Source: Streptomyces albus subsp. albus (GTDB taxonomy: Bacteria; Actinomycetota; Actinomycetes; Streptomycetales; Streptomycetaceae). Taken from it: a DNA stretch of 64,000 bases. A model generated the notes under the pieces. The model was not told where the DNA came from. It searched no databases and was given only the letters and a program-made list of their open reading frames with translations. The DNA is taken from assembly GCF_000719865.1 (NCBI RefSeq), contig NZ_JOID01000004.1, positions 124,001 to 188,000 of the forward strand, in the 5' to 3' direction. The position numbers and the translations under genes were made by a program. Below, one piece after another: positions 54,301 to 62,382 of the stretch; position 1 is the stretch's first letter; each line of letters begins with the position of its first letter.

Positions 54301-55754
54301 CCGGGGATCTCACCGTGGTGCAGGGCCAGGACGGTCTTGATGAGGCCCGCGATCCCCGCGGCCGCCTCCAGATGGCCCAGATTGGTCTTGGCCGATCCGA
54401 CGAGCAGCGGCTGGTCGGCCGGCCGGCCGGACCCCGCGCCGAGCACATGGCCCAGCGCGCCCGCCTCGATCGGATCGCCGAGCGCCGTGCCGGTCCCGTG
54501 CGCCTCCACGTAGTCCACCGTCGCGGGCGCGGTGTGCGCCCCGGCCAGCAGCGCGCGCTGCGCCCGCGCGCTGGGCGCGGTGAGCCCGTTGGACCGGCCG
54601 TCGGAATTGACCCCGGTGGAGCGGATCACCGCCAGCACCCGGTCCCCGTCACGCTCCGCGTCCGCGAGCCGCTTCAGGACGACGACACCGCAGCCCTCGC
54701 CCCGGACGATCCCGTTCGCCCCCGCGTCGAACGCCTTGCAGCGGCCGTCGGGCGCCAGGGCGCCCGCCCGCTGCAGACCCAGCGTGACGTGGGGGGAGAG
54801 CAGCAGGTTGACGCCCGCCGCCAGTGCCGTGTCGCTCTCGCCCCGCGCCAGGCTGCGCACCGCGTGGTGCACGGCGACCAGCGAGGACGAGCAGGCCGTG
54901 TCGACGGACAGGCTCGGCCCGCGCAGGTCCAGCAGATACGACAGCCGGCCGGCGGCGACGCCGAGCGCGGACCCCGGAACGGTCCACGCGTCCACCGATG
55001 CCGGGGCCGCGGTGGTGAGGTGGGCGTACTCGTTGCCGCTGATCCCGAGGAAGACCCCGGTGCGGGTCCCGGCGAGGGAGGCGGCGGGGAGCGCCGCGTG
55101 GTCCAGGGCCTCCCGGGCCACCTCCAGGAGGATCCGCTGCTGCGGGTCCATGGCCGTGGCCTCGGCGGAGCCGATGCCGAAGAACTCCGCGTCGAAGCCC
55201 GCGACCCCGTCCGTGCCGGTGGCCGGGGCGCCGCCGGGGTCCGGGCCGTCGAGGAAGGCGCCGTGCCGGCTGATGTCCGGGGGCAGGGCGCCGCCGTCGC
55301 CCACGAACGAGGCCCAGCGTCCCTCGGGCACGGTGCCGACCGCGTCGCGGCCCTCCGTCAGCAACTGCCAATAGGCGTCCGGGGAGTCGGCGCCGCCGGG
55401 GAACCTGCACCCGAGACCGATCACGGCGACCGGTTCGTCCCCGGAGGTGCCCCCGGCGGCCGGTTCGTTCCCGGGCTGGGGCGTGGCTTTCGCCGCGGCG
55501 GCGGGAACGGTGTCCGGCTCCCCGTCCGTCATCCGCTCCAGCAGCGTGCCGATCGTCGGGGTGTCCCACAGCAGCGTGGGGGGCAGGCGCCGGTTCGTCT
55601 TCTCGCCGATCAGGGCGGTGAGCGCGACGGCGTCCCGGGAGGTCAGCCCGAGTTCGGCCAGCGGGCGGTCGTCCGTGATCTCGTCGGGCCGGCAGCCGTA
55701 CCAGCGGCACAGCTGCTCCACGATGACGGTGCGGAGGCGGTCGGTGTCGGTCAT
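51399..55754 (-). CDS. Pks13-like polyketide synthase, ACP-KS-AT-ACP-TE
   Basis: A 1451-residue single-module PKS with the exact domain order of mycobacterial Pks13. Domains: ACP1 (residues ~1-80, carrier Ser39 in LGLTSRD), KS (~105-530, Cys in DTACSSS, His in EAHGTGT and NLGHLEA), AT (~640-960, GHSLGE nucleophile), ACP2 (~1065-1145, LGLDSLS) and TE (~1180-1451, GGWSYGG). There are no reductive domains, so the product of one condensation is an alpha-substituted beta-keto acyl chain released by the TE. The AT specificity segment reads VAGH instead of HAFH (malonyl) or YASH (methylmalonyl); AGH-type motifs go with larger extender units. The start overlaps the acyl-AMP ligase stop by four bases, so the ligase feeds ACP1. 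Confidence 0.93.
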   Translation of the reverse strand: MTDTDRLRTVIVEQLCRWYGCRPDEITDDRPLAELGLTSRDAVALTALIGEKTNRRLPPTLLWDTPTIGTLLERMTDGEPDTVPAAAAKATPQPGNEPAAGGTSGDEPVAVIGLGCRFPGGADSPDAYWQLLTEGRDAVGTVPEGRWASFVGDGGALPPDISRHGAFLDGPDPGGAPATGTDGVAGFDAEFFGIGSAEATAMDPQQRILLEVAREALDHAALPAASLAGTRTGVFLGISGNEYAHLTTAAPASVDAWTVPGSALGVAAGRLSYLLDLRGPSLSVDTACSSSLVAVHHAVRSLARGESDTALAAGVNLLLSPHVTLGLQRAGALAPDGRCKAFDAGANGIVRGEGCGVVVLKRLADAERDGDRVLAVIRSTGVNSDGRSNGLTAPSARAQRALLAGAHTAPATVDYVEAHGTGTALGDPIEAGALGHVLGAGSGRPADQPLLVGSAKTNLGHLEAAAGIAGLIKTVLALHHGEIPGQLHFSEPGPHADPEALGLRVVTGPEPWPRYSGTATAGVSAFGFGGTNAHVVLTEHRQRRRPPVRAVQAVRAVRAVPEVRETQGVRAVQEPQAGPGAEGARGARGERPVVLLLDGPSEDRVRAHAGELAAWLAAPGSRAVRPADVARTLAGRTGRGRHRAAVVARGREDVVAALTRYASGDPDPRLHTGSGAPPGGRGPVWVFSGYGSQWPGMARGLLSTEPVFAAAVDRMAALLAEHAGLDLHALLRPEAGLTTPDVAMPVLYAVQVALAELWRAYGVEPAAVIGHSLGEVAAAVVSGALDEATGARVVAVRSRLLAGLTGGAMAVVDRPGDALGVPAGELPSLRVAVHASPVQSVVTGSAEDVDGLIARVTAAGGFARPLPVTVAGHSSAVDPLLGPLARELGTVPHTGARLRRYTTVLDDPRSDAPCDAEYWVANLRRPVRFAQAVRAAAEDGHRVFIEVSPHPTQLHPLTETLREALGGADAGPGAGHHAVPGAGPDTRQGAGPGTRQGAGTADVLVLPTLSRGTDDALAFRSSLARLLVRGVPVTAPRETLNPEGRIVDVPSARWRHVRFWAGEAPGRAPVATDRAPLPRGVSAVDRLRRCVADVMGYSEDRVDPDAPLTDLGLDSLSAVRVRAAVEREFGTVLEAAALLRQGTLREVSGLLPRLGDGTPDHTAAPAGARATAGVPGRLRTFPAVHAVPAGPAVSGTGAPLFLAHAAGGSADVYGRLAERMAGSRPVLGFDRLSEPEDVTERAAEFAARVREARPEGPWLLGGWSYGGLLAQEAARLLSADGTVAALVLLDSVLPLPAPVGETPAEEARRRFEGFAAFVEKTYGRPLALPYGELALLDDTGQVDLVLKTLEQTVELPAAVLAHQRASYLDLRSAERHTPGPYAGRTLLYRATEPAPHTVRDARYERDDEALGWDAFCSDLTVAPLPGHHLSLLDPPVVDTLAELLVRDLPPA

Positions 55755-57673
55755 CGGGCACCGCCCTCTCCGGCGCCGGACACCGGCGGAGAGCCCGCGA
55801 GGGAGTCAACGGCGCAGTCCACGGGGGAGCCCGCGGGGGAGCCGGCGGCGGCGTCCGCGGCGGAGTTCACGGGAGAGTCCGGGCCGAAGCCCGCCGCGGA
55901 GCCCGTTCCCGGGCCCGTCGCGCCGAAGCCCCCGTCGAGGAACCGCGCGCGGCTCGCCGCCCGCGCCACCTTGCCGCTGGTCGTACGGGGCACGGAGCCC
56001 GGTGGCACGAGCAGCAGCCGGTCCAGCCGCAGCCCGTGCCGGGCGGAGACGGCGGCGCGCGCCGTGCGCTCGGCCGAGCGCCGCTCGGCGTCCGACGGTT
56101 CGGCGCCCCGGCGGTGCTCCGCCACGACGACGACCTCGTCGGCCGTGTCGTCGCCGCGCGGAACGCAGAACGCGGCCAGCCGGTCCCGGCGCACCGCGTC
56201 CACGGCGGACTGCACCGACTCCTCGACGTCCTGCGGATAGTGGTTGCGGCCGTCCACCACGATGAGGTCCTTGAGCCGCCCGGTGACGAGCAGCCGGCCG
56301 GCGTGCACCGCGCCCAGGTCACCGGTGCGCAGCCAGCCGCCGTCCTCCTCCCGCCCCGCGCCCGCGCCCATGTCCGTCCCCGCGCCGAAGGTCTCGGCGG
56401 ACAGACCGGCGCGCTTCCAGTACCCGAGACCGATGTTCGGGCCGCGCAACTGGATCTCGCCGACGCGGTCGGGTCCGAGCACCTCGCCGCCCGGCGGACC
56501 GGCGATGCGCAGCTCCTGTCCGGCGGGGGTCCCGCACGAGACGAGGCGGGTCACCGCCCCGTCGCCGGGCCCGCGGACCTCGATCCGCCCGTCGGCGAGG
56601 GCCTCCGGGTCGCACACCACGGTGGTCGGTGCCTGCTCCCTCGTGTCCGTCGTGACGAACACGGTGGCTTCGGCCAGGCCGTAGGCCGGGCAGTGCGCGG
56701 CCGGTGACAGACCGGCCGGCGCGAACGCCCGCTCGAAGCGTTCGACGGTCGCGCTCCGCACCGGTTCGCTGCCGTTGATGAGCACGGCGACCCGGTCCAG
56801 CCGCAGTTCGGCGAGCTGCTCCTCCGAGGTCCGCGTCACGCAGTAGTCGTACGCGAAGTTGGGGGCGGCGCTGATCGTCCCCGGATACGAACCGAGCAGC
56901 CGCAGCCAGCGGACCGGGTCCTCCAGGAACGCCACGGGGTCCATGAGCACGGACGGGAATCCGCCCACCACGGGGGCGGCGACGCTGAGCACGAGGCCCA
57001 TGTCGTGGAAGAGGGGAAGCCAGCCGACGGTCGTACTGGACGCGGGATCCGCACCGAAGGCGTCGATCGCCTGCCGGGCGTTGGCCACGACATTGGCATG
57101 GCTGATCATGACTCCGGCCGGATTCCGGGTCGATCCGGAGGTGTACTGCAGATACGCGATGTCCTCCGGGACGGGACGGAAACCGGGGGCGGCGGCGGGA
57201 GCGTTCCGGCCGGCCGGCTCGTCCACGCGCACCACCGGCAGCCGGGGGAGGCCCTGGGCGCCGGTGAAGTCCGCGATCCGCGGGGCGGTCGCGGCGTCGG
57301 AGAGCGCGCAGACGGGCTCGCAGTCCTCCAGGACGGCCGCCAGCCGCCCTTCGTGGCCCGGGAGTTCGGGGCTGAACATCGGTACGGCGATCACCCCCGC
57401 GTACAGGCAGCCGAGGAACGCGGCCGTGTAGTCGATGCCCTGCGGCAGCAGCAGCGCGGCACGGTCTCCCGGGCGGGCCACCGCCGCGAGCCGGCCGGCC
57501 ACCGCGCGGGCGCGGGTGTCGAGCGCCCGCCAGCCCAGCGTGTGATGCCGCCCGGCGGACGAGGCCTGGGGGAAGTCCACGAAGGTGACGGCGCGCCGGT
57601 TCGGAAACCGGTCGGACCAGTGCCGCAGATGGTCGGTCAGCAGAGGGCCGGTGAGGGGCTGAGATCGGGTCAT
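55751..57673 (-). CDS. Fatty acyl-AMP ligase (FadD32-like)
   Basis: A 640-residue adenylate-forming enzyme of the FAAL type, which activates a fatty acid as acyl-AMP and passes it to a carrier protein instead of CoA. The signature LQYTSGSTRNPAGV replaces the usual TSGTTG loop of CoA ligases and matches FadD32-class enzymes. Further landmarks are GWLPLFHDMGL, SAAPNFAYDYC, LINGSEPV, YGLAEATVF and RLKDLIVVDGRNHYPQD. It is the first gene of a two- or three-gene operon with the Pks13-like synthase and the esterase. The last ~40 residues are Ala/Gly/Ser-rich and may be a linker. The operon starts opposite an MFS exporter gene, with a large palindrome between them. Confidence 0.93.
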   Translation of the reverse strand: MTRSQPLTGPLLTDHLRHWSDRFPNRRAVTFVDFPQASSAGRHHTLGWRALDTRARAVAGRLAAVARPGDRAALLLPQGIDYTAAFLGCLYAGVIAVPMFSPELPGHEGRLAAVLEDCEPVCALSDAATAPRIADFTGAQGLPRLPVVRVDEPAGRNAPAAAPGFRPVPEDIAYLQYTSGSTRNPAGVMISHANVVANARQAIDAFGADPASSTTVGWLPLFHDMGLVLSVAAPVVGGFPSVLMDPVAFLEDPVRWLRLLGSYPGTISAAPNFAYDYCVTRTSEEQLAELRLDRVAVLINGSEPVRSATVERFERAFAPAGLSPAAHCPAYGLAEATVFVTTDTREQAPTTVVCDPEALADGRIEVRGPGDGAVTRLVSCGTPAGQELRIAGPPGGEVLGPDRVGEIQLRGPNIGLGYWKRAGLSAETFGAGTDMGAGAGREEDGGWLRTGDLGAVHAGRLLVTGRLKDLIVVDGRNHYPQDVEESVQSAVDAVRRDRLAAFCVPRGDDTADEVVVVAEHRRGAEPSDAERRSAERTARAAVSARHGLRLDRLLLVPPGSVPRTTSGKVARAASRARFLDGGFGATGPGTGSAAGFGPDSPVNSAADAAAGSPAGSPVDCAVDSLAGSPPVSGAGEGGAR

Positions 57674-57810
57674 GACAGCTCCACCTGATCGAGGTCGGGG
57701 GAAGGAACGGGGCCCGGGAACGTGGGGAGGGCGGAAGCGCGAGTCCCTGACGGTGCACCAGGTTCCGCCGCGAAGTGACTCCCGAGTAAGACGGATCGCT
57801 GACAGAACGA

Positions 57811-57848
57811 CGGCCCGCCTCTGTCACTCCGCTGACAACGGCGGGCCG
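57811..57848. promoter_or_regulatory. Palindromic operator candidate between FAAL operon and MFS gene
   Basis: The core is TGTCA-N6-TGACA (57822-57837), flanked by nine perfectly paired bases on each side (57811-57819 CGGCCCGCC with 57840-57848). The same core, TGTCA-N6-TGACA followed by ACGG, recurs at 59508-59523 before the PucR gene. A shared element in a divergent promoter and in front of the only local regulator suggests a common binding site. Confidence 0.6.
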
Positions 57849-57940
57849 CGAAATGGGTGTTGGGAGCAGCAGCGGGCAGCGGCGTCCGGCACGCAGAATC
57901 CGGGGACGACGGCGACGGCGCCGCGTCGGGAGGTGGAGCG

Positions 57941-59491
57941 ATGAGCCGGGGAAGACTGTGCGCGCTGCTGGCGATGGCGGCCCTGACCGGGTTCATCACC
58001 ACACTCGACAACACCGTGATCAATGTGGCGCTGCCGACCGTTCAGCGGGATCTCGGACTGACCGTCACCGACCTCGAATGGGTGGCCACCAGCTATGTGC
58101 TGACCTTCGGCGCGCTGCTGCTCACCGGCGGCAGACTCACCGATCTGCTGGGGCGCCGCTCCGTCCTCGCCACCGGGATCACCGTGTTCACCCTGGCCTC
58201 CGCCGCGGCCGCCCTGGCCGGCGACGGGAGCACGCTCATCACCGCCCGCGCCGTGCAGGGCGTGGGCGCCGCACTGGTCATCCCCGCCTCCCTCGCGGTG
58301 GTGGCCGCCGACCTGCCCGCCCGACGGCGCACCATGGCGGTGGGCCTGTGGACGGCGGCGCTGGCCACGGCTCTGGCACTCGGGCCGGTCATCGGCGGCT
58401 TCGTCACCGAACGGTGGGGCTGGACCTGGGTGTTCCTGCTCAACGTGCCGTTCGGCGCGCTCGCCCTGCTGCTCGTCCCCGCCGTCCCGGCCGTCCCCGC
58501 CGTCCCCGCCGGCCGCGCCGCCCGGGCCCGTACCGGCGCCGGCCTGCTGCGCCGCCTCGACCTGCCGGGTGTCGTCCTGTCGTGTCTCGCGCTGTTCCTG
58601 CTGACCTACGGACTGGTCAAGGGCGGCGAGCACGGCTTCGGAACGCCGCCCGCACCGCTCTGCCTCTGGCTGGCCGGGGCCGCGGCCTGCGCCTTCCTCG
58701 TCGTCGAGACCCGTGCCCCCGTGCCGCTGGTCGAGCTGCGGCTGCTGCGCGGCCGTGCGCTCTCCGGCGGAGCCGCCGCCCAGGTGCTGTGGGGGATCGG
58801 CGTCAACGGGGTCTTCTTCTTCACCGCGCTCTACCTCCAGCGCGTGCTGGGCTTCTCGCCCACGCGGGCGGGACTGGCCTTCCTCCCGCTCGCGCTCGCT
58901 CTGCTCCTGGTCACCCCGTTCGCCGAGCGCGCCGCCCGGGCCGTCGGCGCGCACCTGTCCATCGCGGCGGGGCTGGTCCTGGTCGCGGCCGGGCTCTGGT
59001 ACGTGTCCGGCACCGGACGGCACGCGGACTACTGGGACCTGCAGCCGGGGCTGCTGGTCATCGGCGCCGGATCGGCCCTGACGGCCCCGCTGACGGTACG
59101 GTCCGTCGCCGATGTGCCCCCGGCCCGGACGGGCATGGCCTCGGGGCTGGTCAGCGCGGCCCGTGAGGTCTCCGGAGTGTTCGGAGTGGTCCTGGTCGGA
59201 GTCGTCCTGACGCGCACCGAGCGCTCCGCCCTGCGCGACGGCGCCGATCCGGTCGGCGCGTTCCTCGACGGCTACGACTCCGGCCTGCGGCTGGCCGCGG
59301 GCTGCGTCCTGCTCGGAGCGGCGGTCACGGCCGTCGCCCTGCGCCGCCGCGGCCGGCACCGGCGTCCGCGCCGCCGCCCCGCGCATGCGGGCGGTGCACG
59401 TGCCGCACCCGCGCACGGGGCGCGAAACGCGCGGACGGACGGGGCGCACACCGCCGGTGCGGGCGGGGCGCGGACCATCCGCGCCCGATGA
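57941..59491 (+). CDS. MFS drug exporter, DHA2 (14-TM) family
   Basis: A 516-residue membrane transporter of the drug:H+ antiporter-2 group. TM1 carries the family motif FITTLDNTVINVALP, and the loop after TM2 has the MFS motif A form GGRLTDLLGRRSVL. Fourteen hydrophobic segments can be counted through to about residue 470, followed by a long Arg/Ala/Gly-rich cytoplasmic tail. Motif C-like ALATALALGPVIGG is in TM5. I chose ATG 57941 with GGAGG seven bases upstream; a longer frame from 57857 adds a hydrophilic stretch unlike the family. It is divergent from the FAAL-PKS operon and probably exports that operon's product. Confidence 0.92.
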   Translation: MSRGRLCALLAMAALTGFITTLDNTVINVALPTVQRDLGLTVTDLEWVATSYVLTFGALLLTGGRLTDLLGRRSVLATGITVFTLASAAAALAGDGSTLITARAVQGVGAALVIPASLAVVAADLPARRRTMAVGLWTAALATALALGPVIGGFVTERWGWTWVFLLNVPFGALALLLVPAVPAVPAVPAGRAARARTGAGLLRRLDLPGVVLSCLALFLLTYGLVKGGEHGFGTPPAPLCLWLAGAAACAFLVVETRAPVPLVELRLLRGRALSGGAAAQVLWGIGVNGVFFFTALYLQRVLGFSPTRAGLAFLPLALALLLVTPFAERAARAVGAHLSIAAGLVLVAAGLWYVSGTGRHADYWDLQPGLLVIGAGSALTAPLTVRSVADVPPARTGMASGLVSAAREVSGVFGVVLVGVVLTRTERSALRDGADPVGAFLDGYDSGLRLAAGCVLLGAAVTAVALRRRGRHRRPRRRPAHAGGARAAPAHGARNARTDGAHTAGAGGARTIRAR

Positions 59492-59502
59492 GGGCCGCGG
59501 TG

Positions 59503-59528
59503 CCCGTTGTCACCGAAGTGACAACGGG
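59503..59528. promoter_or_regulatory. Perfect palindrome before pucR: operator and/or MFS terminator
   Basis: Bases 59503-59513 (CCCGTTGTCAC) pair perfectly with 59518-59528 around a CGAA loop. It lies 11 bases after the MFS stop and 94 bases before the PucR start, so it could terminate the MFS transcript. It also contains TGTCA-N6-TGACA (59508-59523), matching the core at 57822-57837, so it could be an operator. Confidence 0.6.
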
Positions 59529-59621
59529 CGGCAGCAGCACTGTCGTCCGGCGAAGAGCCTTCACAGCACAGCGGCGGTATCTTCACCGGGCCTTTGTCCC
59601 TCACGCGCAAAGGATCAATGC

Positions 59622-60860
59622 ATGGTGAACGGTTTGCAGCCACCGGCCGCCGTCGAGACGGCGGACACGGCGATCCCCGAGGCGTCGGCGACCTTCCGGT
59701 CGCTTCCGGCCGGGCTCCACGAGCATCTGAGGCCGTTCCTCGAAGAGATCACCGAAGAAGTCGTCCAGGCCATCCGCAAGGAGATCCACGAGTACCGCCG
59801 GCCCAGCGACGACACCTACAGCCACGTCGTCCACCGGGGTGTGGAGCAGGCACTGCGCGGCTTCCTGGCCAGAATGGCCGAACCGGACACGGACTGGGAG
59901 GAGGTCAAGGCCACCTACCACCGCATCGGCCGGGGTGAGGCCGACGAGGGCCGCAGCCTGGACTCGTTCCAGGCGGCGCTGCGTCTCGGCGCACGCGTCA
60001 CCTGGCGCAGGGTCAACGCGCTCGTCGACGCCGAGGTGCTGCCCCGCCACGTCCTGGCCACCTTCGGTGAGGCGCTGTTCCTGCAGATCGACGAAATGGC
60101 GGCGGCGACGACCATCGGCTACACCGAGGCGCGGCTGCACGCGGCCGGCGAGCTCCAGCTCCGCCGCACCCGGCTGATCGACTTACTGACGGGCGAGCCC
60201 TCGGCGTCCGTCGAGGCGATCACCGACCTGGCGCACAGCGCACGGTGGACCGTCCCGCGGGAACTCGCGGTCGTGGTCGTCGATCACGACCCAGCGCCGG
60301 AGTCGGCGCGCCCCATCCTCCCGCCCGAGTTCCTCGGCTGCTTCGACCGGCAACCCGGCGTCATGGTCGTGCCCGACCCCGAACGGCCCGGGACGCTCCG
60401 GGCCATCGGGGCGGTGCTGAACGGACCGCGCGCGGCCGTCGGCCCGACCGTCGCGCCCGACGAGGGGGCCCGCTCCCTGCGGTGGGCCCTGGACGCCCTG
60501 GCGCTCTCCCGGCGCGGTGTCCTGCCCGGCACCGGAGTGGTGCGATGCGCCGACCACCTGGCCACGCTGCTGCTGTTCCGCGACGAGGCACTGGTCGACG
60601 CGATGGTGAGCCGCCGGCTCCAGCCGCTCGACCAGGTGCGTTCCCCCCAGCGCGAACGTCTCGCCGAGACACTGCTGTGCTGGCTCCAGTGCGGTCACAA
60701 CGCCAGCGAGGTCGCCGAGCGGCTGGCCGTGCATCCGCAGACGGTGCGCTACCGCCTGCGGCAGCTGGACGAGGTGTTCGGCGAGCAACTGCGCGACCCG
60801 TCGGCACAGTTCGAGATGCAGCTGGCCCTGCGGGCACTGAGCCTGCGCTCCGGGACGTGA
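59622..60860 (+). CDS. PucR/CdaR-type transcriptional regulator
   Basis: A 412-residue regulator with the PucR plan: an N-terminal helical sensor-like region (~20-180), a middle GGDEF-like remnant (~190-310) and a C-terminal HTH (~350-400). The HTH reads CGHNASEVAERLAVHPQTVR followed by YRLRQLDEVFG. Such proteins usually activate neighbouring genes. Leu188 is a TTA codon (60183-60185), so translation should require bldA tRNA and tie the adjacent FAAL-PKS-exporter genes to development. The ATG at 59622 has AAAGGA seven bases upstream. A palindrome 94 bases upstream shares its core with one in the FAAL/MFS promoter, consistent with this protein binding both. Confidence 0.88.
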   Translation: MVNGLQPPAAVETADTAIPEASATFRSLPAGLHEHLRPFLEEITEEVVQAIRKEIHEYRRPSDDTYSHVVHRGVEQALRGFLARMAEPDTDWEEVKATYHRIGRGEADEGRSLDSFQAALRLGARVTWRRVNALVDAEVLPRHVLATFGEALFLQIDEMAAATTIGYTEARLHAAGELQLRRTRLIDLLTGEPSASVEAITDLAHSARWTVPRELAVVVVDHDPAPESARPILPPEFLGCFDRQPGVMVVPDPERPGTLRAIGAVLNGPRAAVGPTVAPDEGARSLRWALDALALSRRGVLPGTGVVRCADHLATLLLFRDEALVDAMVSRRLQPLDQVRSPQRERLAETLLCWLQCGHNASEVAERLAVHPQTVRYRLRQLDEVFGEQLRDPSAQFEMQLALRALSLRSGT

Positions 60861-61182
60861 CGTGCGCGGGTGGCGCGGTGCCGCGGCGGCCCCGGGGCCT
60901 TGCCGCCGTGCCCGGGTGCGGGCACGACGGACGTCGGCAGCGGCTCGTGCGGTGCGCACACCGCATGCGGACGACGCCCCGTGGACGGACCTCGGAGCGG
61001 ATGAGCGGGGCGCGGACATCGCCGACAGCCCGCCCGCTGTCCGGGACACGCGCCGGACAGGGCTTTGACCAGCTCGGCAAGCACGGTGCCGAGGACGGTA
61101 CGGTACGCAGTTCTGCTTCGGGGTCCGGCATGGCGGATTCCGCCGTTGTCCCCTGGGCGACGGCCGCAGCAAGATGGCGGGC
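60861..61182. other. Intergenic region between pucR and the HTH-trefoil gene
   Basis: About 320 bases without a supportable gene. It includes an 8-bp hairpin, CTGTCCGG (61037-61044) with CCGGACAG (61053-61060), which may terminate the pucR transcript. Confidence 0.45.
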
Positions 61183-62181
61183 ATGGGGACCCCGAGTGAG
61201 CCATCTCCGCACGAGGCCCGGGACTCCGCGGGGTTTGCCGAGTTGATGAAGCAGCTCAAGGAACGGTCCGGTCTGACGTACCGCGAGCTGGAGGAGCAGG
61301 CCGCCCGGAACGGTGACGTGCTGGCCCGCAGCACGCTGGCCGACCTCCTGAGGCGTGCCGGCCTGCCGCGTCCCGACGTACTGGCCGCATTCGTGCGGGC
61401 CTGCGGGGACGGTCAGCGCGTAGGTGTCTGGCTGGACGCCAGGGAGCGGATCGTCGCCCAGGGGGCAGCCCCGCACTTACCGGTCGGGACTCCGGCGCCG
61501 GCCACGGCGCGGGCGGAGGGCGGAGCGAGGCCGGTGACCGAGGAGTCCGCCTCCCTGCGGCAACGGCGCGGCCGCACACGGGTGTTCGCCGTCGCCGCCG
61601 CGCTCGCCGCGGCCCTGTCCGCCGCGGTCCTGTTCGCCGTCGGAATCCGGGGCTTTCCGCCCACTGGATCCGGCGGTACCGGCCACTCCGACGGCCCGGA
61701 CGCGCGGAAAGCCGCGGCCACCGATGTGCGGACCGTGACCGACGGCTGGGTCACCATCCGCCCCGCCCGGGAGACGGATCTGTGCCTGACCGAAGGACGG
61801 GACCGCAAGGGCGCCTACGGCAGCGCGGTGGCCGTCAACATCCCCTGTGCCGCGGCTTCCGTACCCCGCACCTACCTCGAACCCGCCGGCGAGAACTTGT
61901 ACCGCATCCAGTGGCACCACCCCGAGTTGGGCAAGGGATGCCTGACCGTCATGACGGGAGGCCCCGTCAACGGCATGCTCGAACCCCGTGACGACTGCGC
62001 CCGGGCCACCCTGTTCCGCGTGGAGTCCGCCACGAACGGCTCCACCGGATTCCGGCTCCGCCCGGCTCACAGCAGCCAGTGCATCGGTACCACCGGAGGC
62101 GACGCCGTCGAGGGAGCCGAAGTCGTCCAGGAACCCTGCACGGGCGACGCCGACCAGTACTTCGTCATCCGGGCGAGCTGA
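61183..62181 (+). CDS. Membrane protein with N-terminal HTH and extracellular beta-trefoil-like domain
   Basis: A 332-residue protein. Residues ~15-70 resemble an XRE-type helix-turn-helix (FAELMKQLKERSGLTYRELE, then STLADLLRRAGLPRPDVL), a domain common in streptomycete proteins of this type. One transmembrane helix follows at ~134-155, placing the rest outside the cell. The C-terminal ~170 residues have the spacing of a ricin-like trefoil (CLTEGR, GCLTVM, CIGTTGG, QYFVIRAS) with paired Cys. This suggests an extracellular ligand sensed by a membrane-tethered DNA-binding or anti-sigma-like protein; the function is not known. Leu99 is TTA (61477-61479). The start is uncertain: ATG 61174 lies nine bases upstream in frame. 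Confidence 0.78.
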   Translation: MGTPSEPSPHEARDSAGFAELMKQLKERSGLTYRELEEQAARNGDVLARSTLADLLRRAGLPRPDVLAAFVRACGDGQRVGVWLDARERIVAQGAAPHLPVGTPAPATARAEGGARPVTEESASLRQRRGRTRVFAVAAALAAALSAAVLFAVGIRGFPPTGSGGTGHSDGPDARKAAATDVRTVTDGWVTIRPARETDLCLTEGRDRKGAYGSAVAVNIPCAAASVPRTYLEPAGENLYRIQWHHPELGKGCLTVMTGGPVNGMLEPRDDCARATLFRVESATNGSTGFRLRPAHSSQCIGTTGGDAVEGAEVVQEPCTGDADQYFVIRAS

Positions 62182-62382
62182 GCCGGGAGGGACGGTCGGC
62201 GGCGACGCCGAACGACGGGAGCGCCGAGCTCCGGGACGTCTCCGGTCCGGCGAGCCCCGCCCCGAGCCCCGCCGTCTTGACGCCCACCGCGCCGCGACTG
62301 ATGGTGTGCCGGTGGGGGAGCGCTCCCATGGGCCCGCCCGCACCCGGTCACGAGCAGTCCAGGACAGCGAAGGGAACCGCAC

